DNA of 64,000 nt from Deinococcus depolymerans (lineage in GTDB: Bacteria > Deinococcota > Deinococci > Deinococcales > Deinococcaceae): positions 62,001-126,000 of the forward strand of contig NZ_BAAADB010000029.1 of assembly GCF_039522025.1 (NCBI RefSeq), given 5' to 3'. Each line of letters begins with the position of its first letter. Within the stretch, counting starts at the first letter, position 1. The notes under the pieces were generated by a model that did no database searches, was not told the DNA's origin, and saw only the letters and a program-made list of their open reading frames with translations. A program made the translations under genes and the position numbers. This document shows, in pieces, positions 1-8,145 of this stretch.

Positions 1-148
1 TGGCCTGCCGCTCGCGCTGACCGCGGTCTGCCTGCTGCTGGGCCTGACCGGCGCGGCCGGCTGGATCGCCGTGCGTTCCTGGCAGCGCCACTCGGACGAC
101 GTCCTGCCCGGGCCGGTCGTGCTGGGCGACACGGTCCAGTCGTCCTGA
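1..148 (+). CDS. C-terminal end of an unidentified membrane protein (partial)
   Basis: The reading frame is open from the left edge and stops with TGA at 146-148, giving the last 48 residues of a protein whose start lies outside the window. The first ~25 residues are strongly hydrophobic (leucine/alanine/glycine with one Trp-Ile pair) and would form one transmembrane helix. A short polar tail follows, with a basic RSWQRH segment, so the tail may be cytoplasmic. The fragment is too short to assign a family. About 190 bp without a gene separate it from the next CDS. Confidence 0.55.
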   Translation, partial: GLPLALTAVCLLLGLTGAAGWIAVRSWQRHSDDVLPGPVVLGDTVQSS

Positions 149-339
149 TACGGGCTGCGGTCCGTTCCGCCCTCCACCCCGGGTGGCCAGCCCCGCACCC
201 GGCAGTCCTCCGGATGCCCACGCTGCGGAGCCGCTCTCCGGGTCCGTACGGGCCTGCCCGCACAGGGTCGCCCCTGAGACAACGTTCATTCGGAAGCCTG
301 CTCACAGGCCCACCCCGGCGCCCGTGTTAACGTCCGGGC

Positions 340-1068
340 ATGACGGATTCCAGTAATTCCAACGCCAGCACGACAAAAAGCGCCTTCATCACCGGCGCCA
401 GCAAGGGCATCGGGCTCGCCGTGGCCCGCGCCCTGATCGCCGACGGGTACGCCGTGACCATCACCAGCCGCAACCAGGGCGAGATTCAGGGCGTCGCGGC
501 CGAACTCGGCAACGGCACGCGCGGCGTGGCCTGTGACGTGAAGGACCCGGCCGCCGTGCAACGCGAGGTGGACGCCCACGTGCAGGCCTTCGGCGGCCTG
601 GACGTCCTGTTCGTGAACGCGGGCGTGGGGCACTTCGGGAACATCGCGGACCTGAGCATCCAGCAGTGGCAGGACGTGATCGACACCAACCTCAGCGGCG
701 CGTTCTACACCGTCAAGGCCGCCATTCCCGCGCTGTCCGAGCGCGGCGGGTACATCTTCACGCTCTCCAGCCTCGCCGGGAAGAATCCCCTGCCGGGCGG
801 CGGCGCGTACAACGCCAGCAAGTTCGGCCTGAACGGCCTCTCGGAGGTCATGAACCTCGACCTGCGCGACCGGGGCATCAAGGTCACGCAGATCATGCCC
901 GGCAGCGTCGCCACGTACTTCAACGGGCATACGCCCGATCAGGACAAGGACGCCTGGAAGATCCAGCCCGAGGACCTCGCGCAGCTGACCGTGGACCTGC
1001 TGCACATGCCGGAACGCACCCTGCCCAGCCGGGTGGAAGTGCGCCCAAGCCGCCCCCCGAAAAAGTAA
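340..1068 (+). CDS. SDR-family NAD(P)-dependent oxidoreductase
   Basis: The 242-residue product is a classical short-chain dehydrogenase. It has the Rossmann TGASKGIG motif at residues 18-25, an NAG motif near residue 90, a catalytic serine in the SSLAG segment (about 143) and the YxxxK pair Y157/K161. The length matches classical SDRs. The substrate cannot be deduced; such proteins reduce ketones or oxidise alcohols in the cytoplasm. A TAACGT box at 328-333 ends six bases before the ATG and there is no Shine-Dalgarno sequence, so the mRNA is probably leaderless. A perfect 12-bp hairpin lies just after the stop codon, so the gene is likely monocistronic. Confidence 0.85.
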   Translation: MTDSSNSNASTTKSAFITGASKGIGLAVARALIADGYAVTITSRNQGEIQGVAAELGNGTRGVACDVKDPAAVQREVDAHVQAFGGLDVLFVNAGVGHFGNIADLSIQQWQDVIDTNLSGAFYTVKAAIPALSERGGYIFTLSSLAGKNPLPGGGAYNASKFGLNGLSEVMNLDLRDRGIKVTQIMPGSVATYFNGHTPDQDKDAWKIQPEDLAQLTVDLLHMPERTLPSRVEVRPSRPPKK

Positions 1069-1081
1069 CCGGTCGACAGCT

Positions 1082-1121
1082 GATGGTCGATGGAAGGGGG
1101 AAGCCCGGTCCATCGACCATC
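1082..1121 (+). terminator. 12-bp perfect hairpin after the SDR gene
   Basis: GATGGTCGATGG at 1082-1093 is exactly repeated in inverted orientation at 1110-1121, with a 16-nt loop. The flanks contain a further TGATGGTC/GACCATCA repeat and a TTTT run near 1142. Its position between a stop codon and the next promoter fits a terminator. Confidence 0.55.
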
Positions 1122-1168
1122 ACCCATTGACCATCAACAGCTTTTCCCCGTGCTGCTAGAATGCGCGG

Positions 1169-1591
1169 GTGTACACGAACCGCCGCGCTCATTACGAGTA
1201 CGAACTACTGGAGCGCTTCGAGGCAGGCATCAGCCTGACCGGCAGTGAGGTGAAAAGCATCCGCGCGGGCGGCGTGGACTTCCGCGACGCCTTCGCCCGC
1301 CTGAGCAGCGGGAACGTCGATCTGGAAGGCCTGTACATCCCCACGTACAAGGAAGCCACCTACAACAACCACGAGCCGCGCCGCACCCGCCGCCTGCTGC
1401 TGAACCGCGACGAGATCAGCAAGATGAAACGCGGCCTGGAACAGAAGGGCCTGACGCTGGTCCCCACCCGCCTGTACCAGAAGGGCCGGTACTTCAAGGT
1501 GGAACTGGCCCTGGCACGCGGCAAGAAACTGCACGACAAACGCCGCGCCGAGGCCGACAAGACCGTCCGCCGGGAGCTGCGCGAACTGTGA
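1169..1591 (+). CDS. smpB: SsrA-binding protein SmpB (tmRNA partner)
   Basis: The 140-residue protein shows the SmpB core. It starts near the N-terminus with YELLERFEAGISLTGSEVKS, followed by the AYI-like 'GLYIPTYKEATYNNHEPRRTR' region and the conserved basic tail KGKKLHDKR-type segment (here ARGKKLHDKRRAE). SmpB binds tmRNA and delivers it to stalled ribosomes for trans-translation. The start is a GTG at 1169, because the TAGAAT -10 box (1157-1162) ends six bases upstream and no Shine-Dalgarno is present, indicating a leaderless message. The next gene begins 10 bp after the stop codon, so smpB probably heads an operon with the amidase-like and GerMN genes. Confidence 0.95.
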   Translation: MYTNRRAHYEYELLERFEAGISLTGSEVKSIRAGGVDFRDAFARLSSGNVDLEGLYIPTYKEATYNNHEPRRTRRLLLNRDEISKMKRGLEQKGLTLVPTRLYQKGRYFKVELALARGKKLHDKRRAEADKTVRRELREL

Positions 1592-1601
1592 GGCGGGCGC
1601 A

Positions 1602-2984
1602 GTGACCCGCGTGACCCTCGGACGGACCCGCGCCGCCTGGACCGTGCTGGCCGGCAGCCTGCTGCTGGTCGGCCTGGCCGGCGCGCAGATCGCGTTCAGC
1701 CGCCTGAACCTCGCGGGAAAACAGGTGGACAGCATTCAGCTGTACGGCGCGGAATACGCCAGTCAGGCAGCCCTGAGCGGCCTGCTGGGCGTCGCGCGCG
1801 ACGGCGGCGTGGTCCGCGTGACCGGGCTGGGCCACACGCTGCTGCTGCCCATCGACGAGGACCAGCAGCGCGCCACCACCACCTTCAACACCGTGCAGCT
1901 CGACACCCGCCGCCTGAACGCCCGCGCCGCCACCCTGGTGAACGGCAACCTGTACCTGCCGCTGGACACCCTGGCCAACGGACTGGGCGCGCAGTACCGC
2001 AAGGGTGACTTCAAGGTGGCCGCCCCCACCCTGCTGTCGGTCAGCAGCCGCGCCGGACGTGACAGTGACCGCCTGGTACTGGACCTGAGCCGCGACGTGG
2101 ACATCAGCGATGAGCAGCGCGGCGACCGCCTGGTCGTCACGCTGCGCGGCCTGAGCGGCGACGCCCGCCGCTACACCACCCGCGGCGCCTTCGTGCCCAG
2201 CGCCGAGGTGACCCGCAGCGGCAGCGACCTGACCCTGACGCTGCCCGTGAACGCCAGCAGCGGCTACCGCGTGTTCAAGGTCGTGCGGCCCGGCAGTGTG
2301 CGCGTCGTCGTGGACGCCGGTCCCGGCGTGCCGCGCCGCAGCCCGCAGCTGCTCGAGCGCGTGACCCGGCCGCTGATCGTGCTGGACCCCATGAAGGTCA
2401 GCGGGGTGGGCCGCGACGTGACGCTGGAAGTCGCCCGCCGCGCGGCGGAACTGCTGACCCGCGCCGGCTGGCAGGTGCAGGTCACGCGGGACAGCGCCGC
2501 CGCCCTGTCCCGCGAGGAGGCCCTGAAACTCACCCGGCAGAGCGACGTGTACCTGGGCCTGGACCTGGGCCGCTTTCCCGGCTCGTCACGGGGCGGTGTG
2601 ACCGTCTACGAACAGACGGGCCGCTCGGCCTCCCAGTTCGTCAACGCCCTGCGCGCCGGCACCCCCGTCCCGTACGGAGGGCTGGTCGTGGCCGGCACCG
2701 GCAGCACCCGCCGGCTGGGTGAACTGCTGCGCGGGGAACTCAAGGGGGGCGGCGTGACCGCGCGGCAGGAACGGACCTCGCGCCTGCTGACGCTGGGCGA
2801 GGCCCCGCAGGCGGCGCTGCTGCTGGAACTCGGCTGGAGCAACAACGCCCAGGACCTCGCCAACCTGACGGTGGACAGCCGCCTGCAGGTCATGGCGGTC
2901 GCCGTGGCCCGCTCGGTCGCCACCTACCTGACGGCCCGCGCGAACAACAACGCGAACGTCTCGGGACAGGGGGCGGCGCAGTGA
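1602..2984 (+). CDS. exported amidase_3-like protein with zinc ligands missing
   Basis: The 460-residue protein has an N-terminal signal/anchor (residues ~12-29), then beta-rich copper-amine-oxidase-N/AMIN-like regions (to ~240), then a domain that follows the N-acetylmuramoyl-L-alanine amidase (Amidase_3) fold pattern from ~255 to the end. The metal site looks dismantled: where the family has LDPGHGG the sequence reads LDPMKVS (D262, then K265 at the zinc-His position), and where the family has IHANA it reads GLDLGRF (D321 for the second His). Only the last acidic residue of the motif (E409 in LLELGWSN) is kept. It may be a cell-wall binding or regulatory pseudo-amidase. An intact amidase lies at 54896. 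It overlaps the following GerMN gene by 4 bp. Confidence 0.7.
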   Translation: MTRVTLGRTRAAWTVLAGSLLLVGLAGAQIAFSRLNLAGKQVDSIQLYGAEYASQAALSGLLGVARDGGVVRVTGLGHTLLLPIDEDQQRATTTFNTVQLDTRRLNARAATLVNGNLYLPLDTLANGLGAQYRKGDFKVAAPTLLSVSSRAGRDSDRLVLDLSRDVDISDEQRGDRLVVTLRGLSGDARRYTTRGAFVPSAEVTRSGSDLTLTLPVNASSGYRVFKVVRPGSVRVVVDAGPGVPRRSPQLLERVTRPLIVLDPMKVSGVGRDVTLEVARRAAELLTRAGWQVQVTRDSAAALSREEALKLTRQSDVYLGLDLGRFPGSSRGGVTVYEQTGRSASQFVNALRAGTPVPYGGLVVAGTGSTRRLGELLRGELKGGGVTARQERTSRLLTLGEAPQAALLLELGWSNNAQDLANLTVDSRLQVMAVAVARSVATYLTARANNNANVSGQGAAQ

Positions 2985-3532
2985 AGGTTCTGGGCAGACT
3001 GCTCTCGCTGTTCAACGTGATCGCCGCGGCGCTGCTGATCGCGGCGGCACTGGCCCTGCAGGCCGTGCAGAGACCCCCCCAGGTTCCCACCCCGCCGCAA
3101 CTGCAGCTGGCCGAGCGCACCGCCCTGAAGGTCAAGGTGTACTTCACGGACGCGCAGGTGCAGGCCCTGAAACCCGAGACCCGCACCGCGCAGGTCACGC
3201 AGACGAACGCCCGCGCCGTGGCGCAGGCCGCGCTGGACATCTGGGCGCAGGGCCCCTTCGACCGCGCGCTGCTCGGCGTGGTCCCGGCCAAGACCGCCGC
3301 GCCGAAGGTGTACCTGCGCGGCCAGCATTTCTTCGTGGACCTGCCCGCCGCCTACGCCAACCTGCGGTACGGCAGCAGCGGCGAGCGCATGCTGGCCTGC
3401 ACCATCACCCGCACGCTGCTGGAGGAACGCGGGCAGGACGTGACGTTCCTGCTGGCCGGGCAGAACGTGGACAGCCTGGGCCACATCGACCTGCGCGAGC
3501 CGTTCACCCGCCAGGACTGCGCCGACCAGTGA
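2981..3532 (+). CDS. GerMN-domain protein
   Basis: The start is the GTG at 2981, overlapping the previous TGA (GTGA), so translation is likely coupled. The 183-residue product has an N-terminal transmembrane or signal segment (residues ~8-28) followed by a proline-rich linker. A GerMN-like domain follows, with KVKVYFTDAQ, a region of small basic-spaced residues, VYLRGQHFFVDLPAAY and a final VTFLLAGQNVDSLGHIDL segment, the typical GerM ending. In spore formers GerM is an envelope protein; outside them its role is unknown, and pairing with amidase-like proteins is common. Here it probably acts in the envelope together with the upstream pseudo-amidase. Confidence 0.75.
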   Translation: MKVLGRLLSLFNVIAAALLIAAALALQAVQRPPQVPTPPQLQLAERTALKVKVYFTDAQVQALKPETRTAQVTQTNARAVAQAALDIWAQGPFDRALLGVVPAKTAAPKVYLRGQHFFVDLPAAYANLRYGSSGERMLACTITRTLLEERGQDVTFLLAGQNVDSLGHIDLREPFTRQDCADQ

Positions 3533-3558
3533 CCCGCGCCCCCCACCCCGTCACCCAC

Positions 3559-3598
3559 GGAGGCGCGGCCTGAGCCTCGGCCCCGCCTGAGCGCCTCC
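3559..3598. terminator. inverted repeat before smc
   Basis: GGAGGCGC (3559-3566) and GCGCCTCC (3591-3598) can pair, with a GGCC/GGCC inner stem. It lies between the GerMN stop codon and smc and may terminate the smpB operon. There is no T-run, so the call is weak. Confidence 0.3.
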
Positions 3599-3614
3599 CC
3601 GCCGGTTCCCGATC

Positions 3615-6600
3615 ATGCTTCAGAGCGTCACCCTTCAGGGTTTCAAATCCTTCGCCGAGCGCACCCGCCTGGACTTCGGTCCCGGCGTGAGCGCCGTCAT
3701 CGGCCCGAACGGCAGCGGCAAGAGCAACGTGGTCGAGGCGATCCGCTGGGCCACCCACCAGGCCCGCGCGCGTGAACTGCGGGCCACGCGCGCCCAGGAA
3801 CTGATCTTCCACGGCAGCGGCGGCAAGGCCCCGCTGGGACTGGCGGAAGTGCAGCTGGAACTCCTGACGCCCGCCGGGGAACGCGTGAACCTCGCGCGGC
3901 GCATCTACCGCGACGGCACGGCCGAACAGGACCTGAACGGCCGCGCCGCCCGCGTGCGCGACATTCACGGCGCGCTGCGCGGCACCGGCCTGGGCCCCGG
4001 CGGACTGGCCGTGATCGGGCAGGGCGAGGTGAGCGGCGTCGTGCAGGCCGAAGGGAAGACCCTGCTGGGGTACGTGCAGGAGGCCGCCGGGCTGTCCCGC
4101 GCCGTCACCGCCCGCCAGGAGACCGAGGCGCGCCTGCGCGAGGCCGACACGCACCTGAACGCCCTGCGGCTGCTGCTGCAGGAACGCCAGGCAGCCCTGA
4201 CCCGCCTGGAACGGGCCGCGCAGGACGCCCGCACCTGGCACGCCCTGACCCTGCGCACCCTGACGCTCGAAGACGCCCTGAAACGCGAGCGGCAGGCCGC
4301 GCTGGCCCGCGAGATCGCCGCCGCCCGCGCCGAGGCTACCGACCTGGAAGCCCGCAGCGCCGCCCTGAGCGGCGAGGTGCAGGCCGCCGCCGCCGCCGTC
4401 GAGGCCGCCCGCGAGGACGCGCAGGCCGCCCGCGCCCGCCGCGACGCGCACGCCGGGGCCCTGGAAACCCTGCGGGCCGCCCGCGCCGCGCACGAACAGG
4501 CCGCCCGCTACCGCGACCACCTGGAGCGCGAACACAGTGGCCTGCAGGCTGAACTGGCGGCGCTTCCCACCCAGCCGCCCGCGCAGCCCGCACCTGACCT
4601 GAACGCCCTGAGCGCCGCCCTGAACGCTGCCCGCGAGGCCGCCGCCGCCGCCGAGAGCCGCGCCCGCCGCCTGGAAGACGAACTGACCCGCGCCCGCGCC
4701 CTCGTCGCCCGCGCCGCCGAGGCGCACGCCCGCCAGGACGCCAGCCGCGAGACGCTGCGCGCCGAACTGGAACGCGCGCAGGGCAACCTGGAAGTCACGG
4801 TGGAGAACCTCGCCGCGGCCCGCGACCGCCTGGACGCCGCCCGCACCGCGCACGCGCACGCCACCGACGGGTACGCCGCGCTGCACGCCGAGCGCGAGGC
4901 GGCCACCGCGCACGAGCGGCACCTGAGCGCCGAACTGGCCCGCGTGAACGCCAGCGTCGCCCCGCTGCGCCGCGAACGCGAACGCCTGGAAGCAGCCCTG
5001 AACTCCTACGCCCGCTACGGCGAGGGTGCCCGCAACGCCCTGCGCCTCGACCATCCGGGCATCGTCGGGTCGGTCGCGGACCTGCTGACCGTCCCGGCCG
5101 AGTACGAGGTCGCGGTGGGCGCCGCGCTGGGCCGCCGCCTGGAACAGGTGGTCGTGAACCGGGCGGACGACGCCCGCGAGATCATCGACGAACTGAAACG
5201 CACGGGCGGCCGCGCCACCTTCCTGCCGCTGGACCTGATCCGCGCCCGCCCCCGCCGCGACGCGGCCCTGCTGCGCGAGGACGGCGTGATCGGCAACCTC
5301 GCGGACCTGTGCCCCAGCGACCCGCCCCTGGTCGCCGAGAGCATCCTGGCCGACACGCTGATCGTGCGGGACCTGCGCGCCGCGAACCGCATCGCCCGCA
5401 CGCACGCCAGCCGCCCGCGCCTCGTGACGCTGGACGGCGAACTCGTCGAACCCGGCGGGGCCATCACGGGCGGCCGCGCCCGTGACACGGGCAGCGGCGT
5501 CCTGGCCGACCAGCGCCGCTTCCAGGAACTCGACGCGGAACTGGAGGACTCAGGCCGCCAGAGCGCCCGCCTGAACGCCGAACTGAAGAAGGTGCAGGCC
5601 ACGCTGGCGGGCAGTGACGAACGCCACGCCGCGCTGCGCCGCGCGCTGGACGACGCTGCCCGCGAACAGCAGGCCGCCGAGCGGCGCGTCACGGAACTCG
5701 CCGCGCAGGAACGCAGCCTGGAAGCCAACCGCGACCGGCTCGCCGCGCGCCTCGGCCCGGACCTGACGGACATCCCCCTGCCGCCCCCCGGCGCGCTCCC
5801 GGACCTGGACGCCCTGGAAGCCGACCTGCACGCCGAACGCACCGCCGCCGAAACGCACCGCGCCGCCGAACGCGCCGCCGCCGAGACGCTCGCCGTGGCC
5901 CGCGAGACGGACGCCGCGTGGCGCGCCTACCGCGCCGGACGCGCCCGCGCCGGGGAACTCCGCGAGCGCCTGCACGCCACCGCGCAGGCCGCCGCCGCGC
6001 AGGACACCCACCTGCAGGCCGCGGCCGCCGAGGTCACGCGCCGCGAGGCCGCGCTCGGCACGCTCGACGAGAACGAGTACGCCCGCGCCGAGTACGCCCG
6101 CGAGCAGGCCGCGCAGACGTACACCAGCCTGATCGGAGCGCAGAACAGGGCCCGCGCCCGCCTGGAGGACCTGCGGGTCCTGATCGCGCGGCGCGAGGGC
6201 AGCCTGGAACCCATCCCCGACGGGTGCCTGCCGCCCGGCACGCCCCGCGAATGGACCGCCGAACTGGCCCGCGCCCGCGCCGCCCTGGAGGCCCTGGGCC
6301 CCGTGAACGCCCGCGCCGAGGCCGACCTGCATGCCGAACAGGCCGCGCTGGACGCCCAGCAGGCCGAACTGACCGACGCCGACAGCGCCGCCGCCGAACT
6401 GCGCGCCCACCTGCACGACCTCGAAACTGCCGAGGGGCTCGCCACGGCCGCCGCCTTCGACCGCGTGAACACTGCCTTCCGCGAGTACAGCGCCGAACTG
6501 CTCGGCGGGACCGGCGAACTCGAACGCGAACTCGACGACCAGGGCCGCCTGCGCGGCCTGCGCCTCGCCGTGCAGCCCCGCGGGAAACGCACCCGCTCCA

Positions 6601-6923
6601 TGACGCTCCTCTCGGCCGGGGAACGCACCATGGCGGGCCTGGGCTTCCTGTTCGCCCTGAACCACGCGGGCGGGGAGGGCAGTGCCGGCGGCCTCCCCCT
6701 GGCCGTGCTGGACGAGGTGGACGCCCCGCTGGACGAGGCGAACATCCGCCGCTTCACCGCCTTCCTGAAGCTGTTCAGCGAGCGCGGCGCGCAGTTCCTG
6801 CTCGTCACGCACCAGAAGGCCACCATGGAGATCGCGCACGCCCTGTGGGGCGTCACCACCGACCAGACCGGCGCCAGCCGAGTCCTGAGCATCAAACAGC
6901 CCGGCGAGGTCCGGGCCGGTTAA
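3615..6923 (+). CDS. smc: chromosome segregation protein SMC
   Basis: The 1102-residue ATPase has an N-terminal Walker A GPNGSGKS (about residues 31-38), a long Ala/Arg/Glu-rich coiled coil, a hinge around residues 470-620 (PGIVGSVADLL, then GGAITGGRARDTGSGVLADQRR) and a return coiled coil. The C-terminal head has Walker B LAVLDEVDAPLDE. SMC dimers compact and segregate the nucleoid with ScpA/ScpB. The protein is shorter than the ~1190 residues usual for bacterial SMC. The ABC signature normally reading LSGGEK appears as LSAGER (about 999-1004). No clear Shine-Dalgarno or -10 box precedes the ATG, so the start is the least certain part. The neighbouring genes give no scp partners. Confidence 0.93.
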   Translation: MLQSVTLQGFKSFAERTRLDFGPGVSAVIGPNGSGKSNVVEAIRWATHQARARELRATRAQELIFHGSGGKAPLGLAEVQLELLTPAGERVNLARRIYRDGTAEQDLNGRAARVRDIHGALRGTGLGPGGLAVIGQGEVSGVVQAEGKTLLGYVQEAAGLSRAVTARQETEARLREADTHLNALRLLLQERQAALTRLERAAQDARTWHALTLRTLTLEDALKRERQAALAREIAAARAEATDLEARSAALSGEVQAAAAAVEAAREDAQAARARRDAHAGALETLRAARAAHEQAARYRDHLEREHSGLQAELAALPTQPPAQPAPDLNALSAALNAAREAAAAAESRARRLEDELTRARALVARAAEAHARQDASRETLRAELERAQGNLEVTVENLAAARDRLDAARTAHAHATDGYAALHAEREAATAHERHLSAELARVNASVAPLRRERERLEAALNSYARYGEGARNALRLDHPGIVGSVADLLTVPAEYEVAVGAALGRRLEQVVVNRADDAREIIDELKRTGGRATFLPLDLIRARPRRDAALLREDGVIGNLADLCPSDPPLVAESILADTLIVRDLRAANRIARTHASRPRLVTLDGELVEPGGAITGGRARDTGSGVLADQRRFQELDAELEDSGRQSARLNAELKKVQATLAGSDERHAALRRALDDAAREQQAAERRVTELAAQERSLEANRDRLAARLGPDLTDIPLPPPGALPDLDALEADLHAERTAAETHRAAERAAAETLAVARETDAAWRAYRAGRARAGELRERLHATAQAAAAQDTHLQAAAAEVTRREAALGTLDENEYARAEYAREQAAQTYTSLIGAQNRARARLEDLRVLIARREGSLEPIPDGCLPPGTPREWTAELARARAALEALGPVNARAEADLHAEQAALDAQQAELTDADSAAAELRAHLHDLETAEGLATAAAFDRVNTAFREYSAELLGGTGELERELDDQGRLRGLRLAVQPRGKRTRSMTLLSAGERTMAGLGFLFALNHAGGEGSAGGLPLAVLDEVDAPLDEANIRRFTAFLKLFSERGAQFLLVTHQKATMEIAHALWGVTTDQTGASRVLSIKQPGEVRAG

Positions 6924-6986
6924 GCGGAGCCGTCAGCACGGGCCATTCTGCTGGCAAACTCCCGCTGCGCCCGCTACAGTCACGGC

Positions 6987-7337
6987 ATGAACCCGGTCCC
7001 CGCGCCCCAGTCCGTCCCGGCCCGCCTCGCCCAGATCGCGCTGTACGGCGTGGCGGCCGCCGCCGGGGTCGGGCTGCTGACCCTGATCGTCAGCGCCGTC
7101 CTGAACGGCGGCCTCACCCGCGCCGCGGCCGCCGACGCGCTCGGCTGGGGCGCGCTGATCCTGGGCTTCCTGTCCGGCGCGGTCGTGTACTCGCAGTCCG
7201 GTCAGAGTCGCATCGAGAGCACGATGCGCGCCCGCCTGGGCGAAGGCTACCGCGCGCCGGGCCTGCCCTGGCCGCAGATCCTGGCGCCGCTGGTCGGGGC
7301 GGGCGTCCTGTCGGCCATCGTGTTTGCCCTGAACTGA
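6987..7337 (+). CDS. small three-helix membrane protein, unknown
   Basis: The 116-residue product has three hydrophobic segments (about residues 18-42, 50-66 and 95-115), so it is predicted to be an inner-membrane protein. Between helices two and three lies a polar loop with YSQSGQSRIEST. No family is recognised. The ATG is preceded by a TACAGT box at 6975-6980 with a six-base gap, the leaderless pattern seen throughout the window, which fixes the start. It lies between smc and another short hypothetical gene, with no functional clue. Confidence 0.6.
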   Translation: MNPVPAPQSVPARLAQIALYGVAAAAGVGLLTLIVSAVLNGGLTRAAAADALGWGALILGFLSGAVVYSQSGQSRIESTMRARLGEGYRAPGLPWPQILAPLVGAGVLSAIVFALN

Positions 7338-7453
7338 CCTGGACGCCCGTCCTCCTGTGGCGGCATCCGCCAGATGAGGGAGGGGCTGCCCCCGCCGGGC
7401 TGCGCCATTCGGGCAGTGGTGCCGGGGGGGCGGGGCGTGCCATGCTGCGTGGC

Positions 7454-7855
7454 ATGAACGACATGCCGACCAGCGTGGTGAACCCGTCGCCCCAGCAGGC
7501 GCTCCAGGCGTTCCTGACGCACTGGCAGGGTCAGGAGTACCGCGCCATGGCGCTCGCCATGCCCGCGCGGGTGTTTCCCAGCGGGCGGCGCAGCGTGCGG
7601 CAGGTGCGCCGCGTGTACCCCGGCAGCCTGCGCGAGTTCAGCATCCTCGCGGCGCGCGACACGGACCCGGCCGCCACGAACATCGACGTGCAGCTGCTCT
7701 GGCGCGAGCGGGGCGGCCTGGAGATGGGCCGCGTGCGCTACCGCATGGTGTACGTGAACGAGCACGACCAGCCCATCGCCCGTCACCACGAGGGCGGCGT
7801 GTGGAAGCCGTTCGCGACCTACACCCTGCCCGTGCCCCGCCCCCTGCGGGCGTAA
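7454..7855 (+). CDS. hypothetical 133-aa cytoplasmic protein
   Basis: A soluble protein with no membrane segments, rich in Arg and aromatic residues. It starts with a helix (PQQALQAFLTHWQGQEYRAMALAMPARV) broken into two predicted parts, then alternates beta strands (FSILAARDTD, NIDVQLLWRER, VRYRMVYVN) and ends VWKPFATYTLP. The helix-plus-curved-sheet pattern and its size are reminiscent of NTF2-like/SnoaL folds, but this is only an impression. The ATG at 7454 is chosen because a CATGCT box (7441-7446) ends seven bases before it; an in-frame ATG at 7442 is possible. A strong hairpin follows the stop codon. Confidence 0.5.
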   Translation: MNDMPTSVVNPSPQQALQAFLTHWQGQEYRAMALAMPARVFPSGRRSVRQVRRVYPGSLREFSILAARDTDPAATNIDVQLLWRERGGLEMGRVRYRMVYVNEHDQPIARHHEGGVWKPFATYTLPVPRPLRA

Positions 7856-7864
7856 CAGGAACGG

Positions 7865-7903
7865 GAGAGAGGGCGGGGGCCTGCGCGGCCTCCGCCCTCT
7901 CTC
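7865..7903 (+). terminator. 17-bp GC-rich hairpin
   Basis: The arms at 7865-7881 and 7887-7903 pair over 17 positions with one G-T wobble and a 5-nt loop. It starts ten bases after the stop codon of the preceding gene. No T-run follows. Confidence 0.55.
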
Positions 7904-7928
7904 TCACCCCCTCCCGACCTCCCCCCTC

Positions 7929-8084
7929 ATACGGATTCCGTTTGTTTCGTTAACAGATCGGAACACCACCGATCTGTCAACTCCACGTCCGGAACCCGTT
8001 TCTCTCCTGCTCTGCGGGGCAGCTCTACGAGTCGCTCCGCTTGGATTGAACGGGCTTTGCAGCCCATTCAATCGGAGTCCGTAT
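7929..8084 (-). repeat. ATACGG repeat copy 1 (long form, reverse)
   Basis: A 156-bp intergenic element bounded by ATACGGATTCCG at one end and CGGAGTCCGTAT at the other. Read on the minus strand it has the order of the other copies: end, hairpin A (GATTGAATGGGC paired with GCCCGTTCAATC), middle hairpin B, then hairpin C. Its hairpin C is GTTGACAGATCGG opposite CCGATCTGTTAAC, a sequence different from most other copies but still paired. It contains no ORF of its own and lies between convergent genes. Confidence 0.85.
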
Positions 8085-8145
8085 CAGGGGGGAGGGGAAA
8101 TCGCCCTGGTCGCTGTTATTGCCCCTGCGTCCCGCGCCCTGTTTC

